From positions 1 to 20,663 of the forward strand of contig CAMCES010000028.1 of assembly GCA_945873925.1 (NCBI GenBank): a stretch of DNA of 20,663 bases. The letters are read 5' to 3'. The position numbers and the translations under genes were made by a program. The notes under the pieces were generated by a model. The model made no database searches. It saw nothing but the letters and a program-made list of their open reading frames with translations, and was not told where the DNA came from. Source of the DNA: Bordetella parapertussis (lineage in GTDB: Bacteria; Pseudomonadota; Gammaproteobacteria; Burkholderiales; Burkholderiaceae_C). Of the stretch, positions 14,828-20,663 are shown one piece after another. Each line of letters starts with the position of its first letter. Position 1 is the stretch's first letter.

Positions 14828-15433
14828 ATGTCACTCACGATCGATTACTACATGGCCCCCCAAAGCCCCTGGACCTATTTGGGCCACGCCCGCTTGACCG
14901 ACATGGCGCAAGCCCATGGTGCGCAGGTGCGCATCAAGCCGGTGGACATCGGCGGACAAATATTCCCAGCCAGCGGCGGCTTGCCCCTGGGGCAGCGCGC
15001 ACCGCAACGCCAGGCCTACCGTTTGGTCGAGTTGCAGCGCTTTTCACACTTTTTGCAATTGCCCCTGAACCTGCATCCCCGTTTTTTCCCAGTGGCAGCT
15101 GACGATGCCTCGCGCTTGCTGATCGCGGTCGCGACGCAAGAAGGCGATCAAGCCGCGATGCAACTGTGCGATGCCTTGCTCAAACTGGTCTGGGTGCAAG
15201 AGCGCAACCTGGCCGACCATGCGGTCTTGGCCGAGGTCTTGCACGAGCAGCACTTGCCTGCAGAACGCTTGTCGCAATCGCTGCAAGCCCATGTGCAGGC
15301 CGTTTACCAAGCCCATACCGAAGAGGCTTTGGCGCTGGGCGTGTTTGGTGCACCCACGTACGTGGTTCAAGGTGAATTGTTTTGGGGCCAGGACAGGCTT
15401 GATTTTTTAGAGCGCCGCTTGCAAGCTGGCTGA
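14828..15433 (+). CDS. 2-hydroxychromene-2-carboxylate isomerase-like DsbA/GST-kappa family protein
   Basis: This 201-residue protein has the thioredoxin-fold-with-helical-insert of the HCCA isomerase/GST-kappa family. Members use glutathione to isomerise 2-hydroxychromene-2-carboxylate in naphthalene-type degradation. The N-terminus MSLTIDYYMAPQSPWTYLG carries S13 where DsbA has its first cysteine; this Ser binds the glutathione thiol in NahD. GVFGAPTYVV (171-180) supplies the cis-Pro loop (P176) and FWGQDRLDFLE (185-195) is the family tail motif. No other aromatic ring-degrading genes are nearby, so the true substrate may differ and many genomic paralogues are uncharacterised. A dienelactone hydrolase gene follows after 13 bp. 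No strong Shine-Dalgarno precedes the start. Confidence 0.88.
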   Translation: MSLTIDYYMAPQSPWTYLGHARLTDMAQAHGAQVRIKPVDIGGQIFPASGGLPLGQRAPQRQAYRLVELQRFSHFLQLPLNLHPRFFPVAADDASRLLIAVATQEGDQAAMQLCDALLKLVWVQERNLADHAVLAEVLHEQHLPAERLSQSLQAHVQAVYQAHTEEALALGVFGAPTYVVQGELFWGQDRLDFLERRLQAG

Positions 15434-15446
15434 AGGGGCAAAGCGC

Positions 15447-16139
15447 ATGGGACAACTCATCGATTTGCGCGCTCATGACAGTTTCGTGAGCGAGGCCTAT
15501 TTGGCCCAACCCAAGTTCAAGCCGCGTGCAGCCATCGTCATCCTGCCGGAAATTTTCGGGGTGAACAAACACATCCGCACAGTGGCGGATGGTTTTGCCA
15601 TGGCAGGTTTTTTGGCCATCGTGCCAGACACCTTTGCTCGCTTGAAAAAAGGTGTCGACCTGGGTTACAGCCCCGACGACATCGCCCAGGGACGAGCGCT
15701 CAAAAACCAAGCCGAGGCCTTGCCCGCGCCTGGGGTGATGGCCGATGTGCAAGCGGCGGTGGACCATGCTGCCCAAGCCGCAGGGGGCTTGGTGGGTATG
15801 GTGGGCTTCTGCTGGGGCGGTTTGCTCACTTGGCGAGCCGCGGCCCAAGTGAGCGGTTTGAATGCAGCGGTTTGCTATTACGGTGGCGGCATGACCTTGC
15901 CCGAGGAACTCGGTCGACAGGCCCGGTGCCCGGTGCTGGCTCACTTTGGCAACCAAGATCCGATCATCCCCATGGACACGGTCGAGGCCTTTCGACAAGC
16001 GCAGCCCCAGGTGCAGGTCGAGGTGTATGAGGCAGATCATGGCTTCAACTGCGACCACCGGGGGTCTTACAACGCACCCGCGGCCGACCTGGCTCTAGAG
16101 CGCAGCTTGGCGTTTTTCATTCGCCACCTGGGCGACTGA
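15447..16139 (+). CDS. Dienelactone hydrolase family protein
   Basis: This 230-residue alpha/beta hydrolase belongs to the dienelactone hydrolase family, whose founding member opens 4-carboxymethylenebutenolide to maleylacetate in the chlorocatechol pathway. The triad is complete: Cys nucleophile in GFCWGG (C122), Asp in GNQDPIIP (D171) and His in ADHGFNC (H198). E35 in LPEIFGVN matches the conserved Glu that interacts with the nucleophile. AGGLVGMVGFCWGG and RGSYNAPAADLA are typical. AGGGG (15434-15438) is placed 8 bases before the ATG. It probably shares a transcript with the isomerase-like gene. It converges with hemB, and the two stop codons are one base apart. The substrate is uncertain because many family members act outside aromatic pathways. 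Confidence 0.92.
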   Translation: MGQLIDLRAHDSFVSEAYLAQPKFKPRAAIVILPEIFGVNKHIRTVADGFAMAGFLAIVPDTFARLKKGVDLGYSPDDIAQGRALKNQAEALPAPGVMADVQAAVDHAAQAAGGLVGMVGFCWGGLLTWRAAAQVSGLNAAVCYYGGGMTLPEELGRQARCPVLAHFGNQDPIIPMDTVEAFRQAQPQVQVEVYEADHGFNCDHRGSYNAPAADLALERSLAFFIRHLGD

Positions 16140-16140
16140 G

Positions 16141-17148
16141 TCAGCTTGCTTGGCGAAGCTTTTCAGCCGCAGCGATGGCGAAATAGGTGAGCACGCCATC
16201 CGCGCCTGCGCGCTTGAACGCCAGCAAACTCTCCATCATCACCGCGTCATGGTCGAGCCAACCGTTTTGCGCGGCGGCTTTGAGCATGGCGTATTCACCT
16301 GACACTTGGTAGGCGAACGTGGGCACCTTGAACTCGTCTTTCACGCGGCGCACGATGTCCAGGTAGGGCATGCCAGGTTTGACCATCACCATGTCGGCGC
16401 CTTCGGCGATGTCCATGGCCACCTCACGCAAGGCCTCGTCGCTGTTGCCCGCGTCCATTTGGTAGACCTTCTTGTTGCTTTTGCCCAGGTTGCCTGCCGA
16501 ACCCACGGCGTCGCGGAAAGGCCCGTAAAACGCACTCGCGTACTTGGCGCTGTAGGCCATGATCCGGGTGTGGATGTGCCCTTTGGCTTCCAAGGCGTTG
16601 CGAATCGCGCCAATGCGCCCGTCCATCATGTCGCTGGGCGCAACGATGTCCACGCCTGCCTCGGCTTGGGTGAGCGCTTGTTGCACCAACACGTTAACCG
16701 TTTCATCGTTGAGGATGTAGCCGGTGTCATCCAACCAACCATCTTGGCCATGGCTGGTGAATGGGTCCAGCGCCACATCGGTCATCACACCCAAATCCGG
16801 GAATGCTTTTTTCAAGGCGCGCACCACACGCGGCACCAAGCCGTCGGGGTTGGTGGCTTCTCTGCCGTCCTCGGTTTTCAGGCTGGGGTCGATCACCGGG
16901 AACAAAGCCATGACAGGGATGCCTAACTTGACGCATTGCTCAGCCACCGGCATCAGCAAATCGAGGCTGATGCGCTCAACGCCTGGCATGGAAGCCACGG
17001 CCTCGCGTTTTTTCTCGCCATCGAGCACGAAGACCGGGTAAATCAAGTCGTTCACGCTCACGGCGTTTTCGCGCACCAGGCGGCGGGTGAAGTCATCGCG
17101 GCGCAAGCGGCGCGGGCGGGTGGCCGGGAAATGGGTGGGTATGGTCAT
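16141..17148 (-). CDS. hemB: Delta-aminolevulinic acid dehydratase (porphobilinogen synthase)
   Basis: HemB condenses two 5-aminolevulinate molecules to porphobilinogen, the second step of the C5 haem/chlorophyll pathway, as a cytoplasmic homo-octamer. From MTIPTHFPATRPRRLRRDD the protein is 335 residues, the usual length. Landmarks: LIYPVFVLDGEKK, DVALDPFTSHGQDGWLDD (an Asp-rich segment lacking the zinc-binding cysteines, so the magnesium-type enzyme as in Pseudomonas), VAPSDMMDGRIGAIR, a Schiff-base Lys region in MAYSAKYASAFYGPFRDA, and the catalytic Lys in MVKPGMPYLDIVRR. An open frame extends 113 codons upstream but that part has no similarity to the family, so ATG 17148 was taken; M at 17166 is an alternative. 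It is divergent from hemJ, giving a haem gene pair. Confidence 0.97.
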   Translation of the reverse strand: MTIPTHFPATRPRRLRRDDFTRRLVRENAVSVNDLIYPVFVLDGEKKREAVASMPGVERISLDLLMPVAEQCVKLGIPVMALFPVIDPSLKTEDGREATNPDGLVPRVVRALKKAFPDLGVMTDVALDPFTSHGQDGWLDDTGYILNDETVNVLVQQALTQAEAGVDIVAPSDMMDGRIGAIRNALEAKGHIHTRIMAYSAKYASAFYGPFRDAVGSAGNLGKSNKKVYQMDAGNSDEALREVAMDIAEGADMVMVKPGMPYLDIVRRVKDEFKVPTFAYQVSGEYAMLKAAAQNGWLDHDAVMMESLLAFKRAGADGVLTYFAIAAAEKLRQAS

Positions 17149-17223
17149 GGCGAAATTGTGCCGCATGGGCCGACCCCGACCTTGGGGTGAAACCCGAGGT
17201 GGCCAAGCCCTGGCCCCAGCCAC

Positions 17224-17229
17224 TAAACT
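17224..17229 (+). promoter_or_regulatory. -10-like TAAACT six bases before the hemJ ATG
   Basis: TAAACT (17224-17229) stands exactly 6 bases ahead of the hemJ ATG at 17236, and no Shine-Dalgarno is present. If it is a real -10, the transcript would start at or next to the ATG (leaderless). No clear -35 was found. Confidence 0.35.
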
Positions 17230-17235
17230 CAGGCC

Positions 17236-17664
17236 ATGCTCTGGGTCAAAGCCTTTCATATTGTTTTCGTGGCCAGCTGGTTTGCCGGCTTGTTTTATCT
17301 GCCACGTATTTTTGTCAACTTGGCCATGGTGGACCCTGGCTCCATTTCCGAACGTGAGCGTTTGTTGCTCATGGCCCGCAAACTCCTTCGCTTCACCACC
17401 CTGTTGATGTTGCCCGCCATGGGTTTGGGTGTGTGGCTTTGGGTGGGCTATGGCATTGGTTGGGGCGCCCAAGCCGGTTGGATGCATGCCAAGTTAGCTT
17501 TGGTGTTGCTGGTTTTGCTCTACCACCACCTGTGCATGCGCCATCTCAAGCACTTTGAGTCGGGTCAGGCACACCATTCACACATTTGGTACCGCTGGTT
17601 CAATGAGCTGCCCGTGCTGCTGATGGTGGCCGTGGTGGTGCTGGTGGTGGTCAAGCCTTTTTAA
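17236..17664 (+). CDS. hemJ: Protoporphyrinogen IX oxidase, HemJ type
   Basis: HemJ (142 residues here) is a small four-helix inner-membrane protein that oxidises protoporphyrinogen IX to protoporphyrin IX, the penultimate haem step, in bacteria lacking HemG/HemY. The family hallmarks are clear: MLWVKAFHIVFVASWFAGLFYLPR-type N-terminus with conserved His8, the loop ERERLLLMARKLLRF, GWMHAKLALVLLVLLYHH (81-98, conserved Lys86), and the C-terminal WYRWFNELPVLLMVAVVVL with KPF end. It is divergent from hemB over 87 bp, which strengthens the haem assignment. A VanZ-like gene starts 6 bp after its stop, so both are probably co-transcribed. Confidence 0.93.
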   Translation: MLWVKAFHIVFVASWFAGLFYLPRIFVNLAMVDPGSISERERLLLMARKLLRFTTLLMLPAMGLGVWLWVGYGIGWGAQAGWMHAKLALVLLVLLYHHLCMRHLKHFESGQAHHSHIWYRWFNELPVLLMVAVVVLVVVKPF

Positions 17665-17670
17665 GCAGCC

Positions 17671-18807
17671 ATGCCAGCCGCACAACGCAGAACCACGGCC
17701 TGGATCTTGGTCTGGTTGTGCGTGTTGGTGATCTCTTACGCCAGCCTTTACCCGTTTGAACATTGGCGCAACCAAGACATCGCGCCATGGTCGTTTGTGG
17801 GCGCGCCGTGGCCTCGCTACAACACCGCCTTTGACATCTGGAGCAACCTGCTGGGCTACATGCCTTTGGGTTTTTGGTTGTGCTTGGCAGCCATGCGCAG
17901 CGGGCTAGGGCGGTCTTGGTCATTGACTTTGGGCTTGGGTGGGGCATGGGCTTTGTCATTCATTCTGGAGTCTGGACAAAGTTTTTTGCCCATGCGAGTG
18001 CCTTCCCAACTGGACTGGTTGATCAATACCTTGGGCGGCGCGCTGGGTGCAGCACTCGCTGTCTATTTGGAGCGGCGTGGTTGGCTTTATCACTGGGCAC
18101 AATTCAGACAGCATTGCCTGGTGCCAGACGCTGGCAGCAGCCTGGTTTTGTTGGGCTTGTGGCCATTGGCATTGTTGTTTCCGATGAGCGTACCCCTGGG
18201 ACTGGGGCAGGTGCTGGCGCGATTGCGCGAGGTGGCATTGCAAACCTTCCCCGATGGGCAATGGTTGCTTGAGTTGCCCCCGGATGGTTTTTTTGTGACT
18301 TTGTCGCCGGCCATGGTCTTGGTGTGCGTGAGCTTGGGGGTGCTGGTGCCAGCCCTGTTGGGGCAAAGCGTGTTGCGCCAACCGGCGCAACGGCACGGGT
18401 GGGTCATCGGGGTGGTGGCTCTGGCCGTGTTGTTCAACGCCTTGTCAGCTGCGCTGACCTATGGCCCTGAAAACGCCTGGTATTGGCTGGATGCCAAGGT
18501 ATTTGCCGGCCTGGCGCTGGGCTGTCTGATGGCCTTGCTGGCACTGCGCTTGTCGCCGTCGTGGACCCTTGGCGTGATGCTTTTGGCCCAGCTGATGTTG
18601 TTGCTGTGGGTCAACCAACTCACCGCCAGTGTCTACCTCATGCAAACGGTACAAACCTGGGAGCAGGGTCGCTTCATCCGTTTTCATGGACTGACCCAAT
18701 GGCTGAATTGGTCATGGCCTTGGGTGCTGTTGGTGCTGGGCTCGCTTCGTTGGTATGCCTTGCTTGGCTCGCCCAAGCCAGGGGCAGGCCCTAGAATCCC
18801 GCCATGA
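17671..18807 (+). CDS. VanZ-like family integral membrane protein
   Basis: This 378-residue polytopic membrane protein has an N-terminal VanZ-like domain (about 1-135) with the conserved DIWSNLLGYMPLGFW (55-69) and ESGQSFLPMRVPSQLDWLINTLGG (100-123) segments. VanZ of enterococci lowers teicoplanin susceptibility by an unclear mechanism; the many proteobacterial homologues have no established function. The C-terminal two-thirds adds about six further hydrophobic helices that I do not recognise as a named domain. It starts 6 bp after hemJ and its stop overlaps the ferredoxin ATG by 4 bp, so it sits in the middle of a three-gene cluster. Function unknown; the family name should not be read as antibiotic resistance. 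Confidence 0.82.
   Translation: MPAAQRRTTAWILVWLCVLVISYASLYPFEHWRNQDIAPWSFVGAPWPRYNTAFDIWSNLLGYMPLGFWLCLAAMRSGLGRSWSLTLGLGGAWALSFILESGQSFLPMRVPSQLDWLINTLGGALGAALAVYLERRGWLYHWAQFRQHCLVPDAGSSLVLLGLWPLALLFPMSVPLGLGQVLARLREVALQTFPDGQWLLELPPDGFFVTLSPAMVLVCVSLGVLVPALLGQSVLRQPAQRHGWVIGVVALAVLFNALSAALTYGPENAWYWLDAKVFAGLALGCLMALLALRLSPSWTLGVMLLAQLMLLLWVNQLTASVYLMQTVQTWEQGRFIRFHGLTQWLNWSWPWVLLVLGSLRWYALLGSPKPGAGPRIPP
18792..18797 (+). promoter_or_regulatory. -10-like TAGAAT six bases before the ferredoxin ATG
   Basis: TAGAAT (18792-18797), inside the 3' end of the VanZ-like gene, is 6 bases ahead of the ATG at 18804 with no Shine-Dalgarno between. The geometry equals that at hemJ and could give a leaderless internal transcript. 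No good -35 at 16-18 bp. Confidence 0.35.
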
Positions 18808-19139
18808 GCTCTCACAGTTACTTCAAGCACCATGTGTTTTTTTGTCTCAATCAACGCGATGCGTCGCGCGAGTGCTGCGCCAATCATGCTGCCCAAGAAG
18901 CCTTCAAGCACTGCAAATCCTCTGTCAAGCATGCTGATATGGGTGGCGCTGGGGGTGTTCGCATCAGCCAGGCTGGCTGCTTGGACCGCTGTGCTGGCGG
19001 GCCGGTGATGGTGGTCTACCCGGAGGCGGTTTGGTACACCTATGTAGACAACAATGACATCGACGAGATCATCGATGCCCACTTGAAAAATGGGCGGGTG
19101 GTCGAACGACTTCGCCTGGGTGACGAGGTGGGTCACTGA
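18804..19139 (+). CDS. Thioredoxin-like [2Fe-2S] ferredoxin
   Basis: This 111-residue protein belongs to the thioredoxin-like [2Fe-2S] ferredoxin group (NuoE/Shethna-type fold). The cluster ligands are readable as C14 in HVFFCLNQ, C24 (or C25) in SRECC, and the pair C59/C63 in QAGCLDRCAGGPVMVVYPEAVWY. The last motif is diagnostic of this group. An extra Cys occurs at 37. It is a soluble cytoplasmic electron carrier; the redox partner is unknown. The start overlaps the VanZ-like stop by 4 bp (ATGA), suggesting co-transcription with hemJ and vanZ, while a -10-like hexamer just upstream may add an internal promoter. The downstream D,D-carboxypeptidase gene is separated by 57 bp. Confidence 0.9.
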   Translation: MSSHSYFKHHVFFCLNQRDASRECCANHAAQEAFKHCKSSVKHADMGGAGGVRISQAGCLDRCAGGPVMVVYPEAVWYTYVDNNDIDEIIDAHLKNGRVVERLRLGDEVGH

Positions 19140-19145
19140 GTCATT

Positions 19146-19167
19146 GACCTGGCACCAGCCCCAGGTC
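19146..19167 (+). other. Hairpin between ferredoxin and D,D-carboxypeptidase genes
   Basis: GACCTGG (19146-19152) and CCAGGTC (19161-19167) form a perfect 7-bp stem with an 8-base loop, 6 bases after the ferredoxin stop. It is followed by TAAAAAG rather than a T-run, so termination is doubtful; it may protect the 3' end of the upstream message. Confidence 0.35.
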
Positions 19168-19196
19168 TAAAAAGCCATTCACTTCCATCGGTTTTC

Positions 19197-20348
19197 ATGA
19201 AAACACAGCTTCTTTTTTGGTGCCTGGCGTGCTTGGTCAGCTTTTCAGCGCATGCCCAAATGCCGCAGGCGCCCGAGGTGGCAGCGCGCGCCTACTTGTT
19301 GCTAGACATCACCGCCAACCAGGTCCTGGCTGAAAAAGACGCAGACCTGCCGGTCGAGCCGGCATCGCTGACCAAGTTGATGACGGCTTACCTGGTGTTC
19401 GATGCCTTGCGCAACAAAAAAGTCAGTTTGCAGCAAACCCTCTCGGTCAGTCCCAAAGCCTGGAAGATGCCGGGTTCGCGCATGTTCATCGACCCGAAAA
19501 TGCAGGTGCCGGTTGAAGATCTGATCAAGGGCATGATTGTCCAGTCGGGCAACGATGCCACCATGGCATTGGCAGAGGGTATTGGCGGCACCAGCGAGCA
19601 ATTTGTGCAGATGATGAATGCCCAAGCCAAGGCCTTGGGCATGCACAAGACCAATTACCAAAACCCCGAGGGCCTGACCGCGCCAGGACACACCACAACC
19701 GCCCGTGATTTGTCGATTTTGTCAACGCGCCTGATGCAAGACTTTCCGGACTTTGTGGCTCTGTACGCGATGAAGAAATACCGCTATGCAGGCACGCCAG
19801 CAGCCAATGACACCAACCGCAACCTGTTGCTTTTTCGAGACCCCACAGTCGACGGGCTCAAGACCGGCCATACCGATGCAGCCGGCTACTGCCTGGTGGC
19901 AACCGCCAAGCGTGATTTCCCTAACCTGACAGGCAGACGATTGCTGGCCATCGTGCTGGGTGCCAGCAGCGAAAATGCCCGTGCTGAGGAGGCACAAAAG
20001 CTCCTGAACTGGGGCTACACCGCTTATGACGGCATCAAATTGTTCGAGGGCAACCAAGCCGTGGTCACGCCTGCTGTATTCAAGGGCAAAGACAACCAAG
20101 TCGGTCTGGGGCGTCCCGCGCCCATCGTGGTGGCGGTTCCACAAGGTCAGGCCTCACGCTTGAAAACCTTGGTCACCCGACCCGACCCTTTGCTGGCACC
20201 TCTGCAAAAAAACCAACAACTCGCATCCTTGAAGGTCATGCTCGATCAAGCGCCTCTGGTGGAAATCCCTTTGCTGGCGCTGACTTCGGTTGAAGAGGCT
20301 GGGTTTTTTGGCCGGACCTGGGACACGCTCACCTTGTGGCTCAAGTGA
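19197..20348 (+). CDS. dacC: D-alanyl-D-alanine carboxypeptidase (PBP5/6 family)
   Basis: This 383-residue class C low-molecular-weight PBP trims the terminal D-Ala from peptidoglycan pentapeptides in the periplasm. A signal peptide is visible (MKTQLLFWCLACLVSFSAHA, cleavage after A20). The three active-site motifs are intact: SLTK (57-60, nucleophile S57), SGN (116-118) and KTG (221-223). The C-terminal beta domain follows from about 275, and the end GFFGRTWDTLTLWLK looks like the amphipathic helix that anchors PBP5 to the inner membrane. No good Shine-Dalgarno precedes the ATG. The gene lies directly upstream of rpsL. The symbol is uncertain: dacA and dacC orthologues cannot be separated by eye. 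Confidence 0.93.
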   Translation: MKTQLLFWCLACLVSFSAHAQMPQAPEVAARAYLLLDITANQVLAEKDADLPVEPASLTKLMTAYLVFDALRNKKVSLQQTLSVSPKAWKMPGSRMFIDPKMQVPVEDLIKGMIVQSGNDATMALAEGIGGTSEQFVQMMNAQAKALGMHKTNYQNPEGLTAPGHTTTARDLSILSTRLMQDFPDFVALYAMKKYRYAGTPAANDTNRNLLLFRDPTVDGLKTGHTDAAGYCLVATAKRDFPNLTGRRLLAIVLGASSENARAEEAQKLLNWGYTAYDGIKLFEGNQAVVTPAVFKGKDNQVGLGRPAPIVVAVPQGQASRLKTLVTRPDPLLAPLQKNQQLASLKVMLDQAPLVEIPLLALTSVEEAGFFGRTWDTLTLWLK

Positions 20349-20368
20349 ATTCCTAGGTATTCTTTTTT
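20347..20368 (+). terminator. Weak candidate intrinsic terminator after the carboxypeptidase gene
   Basis: GAAT (20347-20350) and ATTC (20359-20362) flank CCTAGG, giving a short stem with a T-T mismatch, directly followed by TTTTTT (20363-20368). The stem is small and overlaps the stop codon, so this is tentative. Confidence 0.35.
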
Positions 20369-20406
20369 GGGGTTGCATCGGAAAATCAGGTTGATCTGCC
20401 CAGCAC

Positions 20407-20440
20407 TGCTATACTCTTAGGCTTTTCGGGATTTACCCGA
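20407..20440 (+). promoter_or_regulatory. Candidate rpsL promoter (extended -10) and leader hairpin
   Basis: TGC-TATACT (20407-20415) fits an extended -10. A weak -35 may overlap TTGATC (20391-20396), but the spacing is short. Downstream, TCGGG (20426-20430) and CCCGA (20436-20440) form a 5-bp hairpin in the presumed leader. The leader then runs to GAAGGAC (20454-20460), a good Shine-Dalgarno 7 bases from the rpsL ATG. Confidence 0.5.
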
Positions 20441-20467
20441 GCCAGTTTCCGTTGAAGGACGTTTTCA

Positions 20468-20663
20468 ATGCCAACCATCAATCAATTGGTGCGTCATGGA
20501 CGCGAGGTCGAAAAGACCAAGTCCAAGAGCCCTGCGATGCAAAATTCGCCACAGCGCCGCGGCGTCTGTACCCGCGTCTACACCACCACGCCAAAAAAGC
20601 CAAACTCTGCGCTTCGCAAAGTGGCCAAAGTGCGCTTGACCAACGGTTTCGTGGTCATCTCTT
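20468..20663 (+). CDS. rpsL: 30S ribosomal protein S12, N-terminal part (truncated by window end)
   Basis: S12 lines the decoding centre of the 30S subunit and is a target of streptomycin-resistance mutations. The first 65 codons are visible: MPTINQLVRHGRE, then RRGVCTRVYTTTPKKPNSAL and RKVAKVRLTNGFVV, which is unmistakable S12. The Lys at position 43 (mature K42 in E. coli numbering), often changed in streptomycin-resistant strains, is the usual Lys. The Shine-Dalgarno GAAGGAC confirms the ATG at 20468. It normally opens the str operon (rpsL-rpsG-fusA-tuf), which would lie beyond the window. rpoC, a frequent upstream neighbour, is not seen here; the gene before it is the D,D-carboxypeptidase. 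Confidence 0.98.
   Translation, partial: MPTINQLVRHGREVEKTKSKSPAMQNSPQRRGVCTRVYTTTPKKPNSALRKVAKVRLTNGFVVIS

Noticed and set aside
17149..17487. Longer hemB frame with a 113-residue N-terminal extension
   Set aside because: It would overlap the hemJ coding region, and the added residues do not resemble HemB; ATG 17148 gives the normal length.
17671..18807. VanZ-like gene as an antibiotic-resistance determinant
   Set aside because: The family is widespread in bacteria lacking van operons; no vanA/H/X genes are present, so the name gives no evidence of resistance.
1..20663. CRISPR arrays, tRNA/rRNA genes, insertion sequences, prophage genes
   Set aside because: No regularly spaced repeats, cloverleaf-like sequence, transposase, integrase or phage protein was recognised by reading both strands.

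Overview
The window looks like a chromosomal segment of a betaproteobacterium in Burkholderiales, most likely family Comamonadaceae (a Limnohabitans/Rhodoferax-type freshwater bacterium is my best guess). The basis is a GC-rich composition, a gatCAB operon divergent from mreBCD-mrdA, a magnesium-type HemB beside HemJ, and overall protein style. I cannot confirm the genus without a search. Most of the window is core housekeeping. The unusual part is the first 2.7 kb.

Layout: (1) 1-496 is the 3' end of a lytic transglycosylase gene (mltA). (2) 531-2273 encodes a 580-residue membrane protein that appears to fuse an alkylglycerol-monooxygenase-like di-iron hydroxylase to a YhhN/TMEM86 lysoplasmalogenase-like domain. 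Both families are linked to ether-lipid cleavage. (3) 2274-2677 has no intact gene but holds two C-terminal antitoxin scraps, VapB-like on + and HigA/XRE-like on -, plus a 37-bp imperfect palindrome, so it looks like a toxin-antitoxin graveyard. (4) 2678-5960, minus strand, is gatC-gatA-gatB. (5) 6052-10531, plus strand, is mreB-mreC-mreD-mrdA with stop/start contacts or 4-bp overlaps, closed by a clear intrinsic terminator and with no rodA following. (6) 10700-14725, minus strand, is a likely operon of a short-chain dehydrogenase, a methylmalonate-semialdehyde-type dehydrogenase and a GMC flavoprotein oxidoreductase. (7) 14828-16139, plus strand, is a 2-hydroxychromene-2-carboxylate isomerase-like protein followed by a dienelactone hydrolase. 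(8) 16141-17148, minus strand, is hemB, divergent from hemJ at 17236; hemJ continues into a VanZ-like membrane protein and a thioredoxin-like [2Fe-2S] ferredoxin. (9) 19197-20348 is a PBP5/6-type D,D-carboxypeptidase. (10) From 20468 the start of rpsL runs off the window.

Functional themes: peptidoglycan growth and trimming (MltA, MreBCD, PBP2, the D,D-carboxypeptidase), tRNA-dependent amide aminoacyl-tRNA synthesis (GatCAB), haem synthesis (HemB early, HemJ late), and small-molecule oxidation. No tRNA, rRNA, CRISPR array, prophage or intact insertion sequence was seen. The best candidate for something little described is the two-domain ether-lipid-type fusion protein. The antitoxin debris just downstream of it is the only sign of past mobile or addiction elements.
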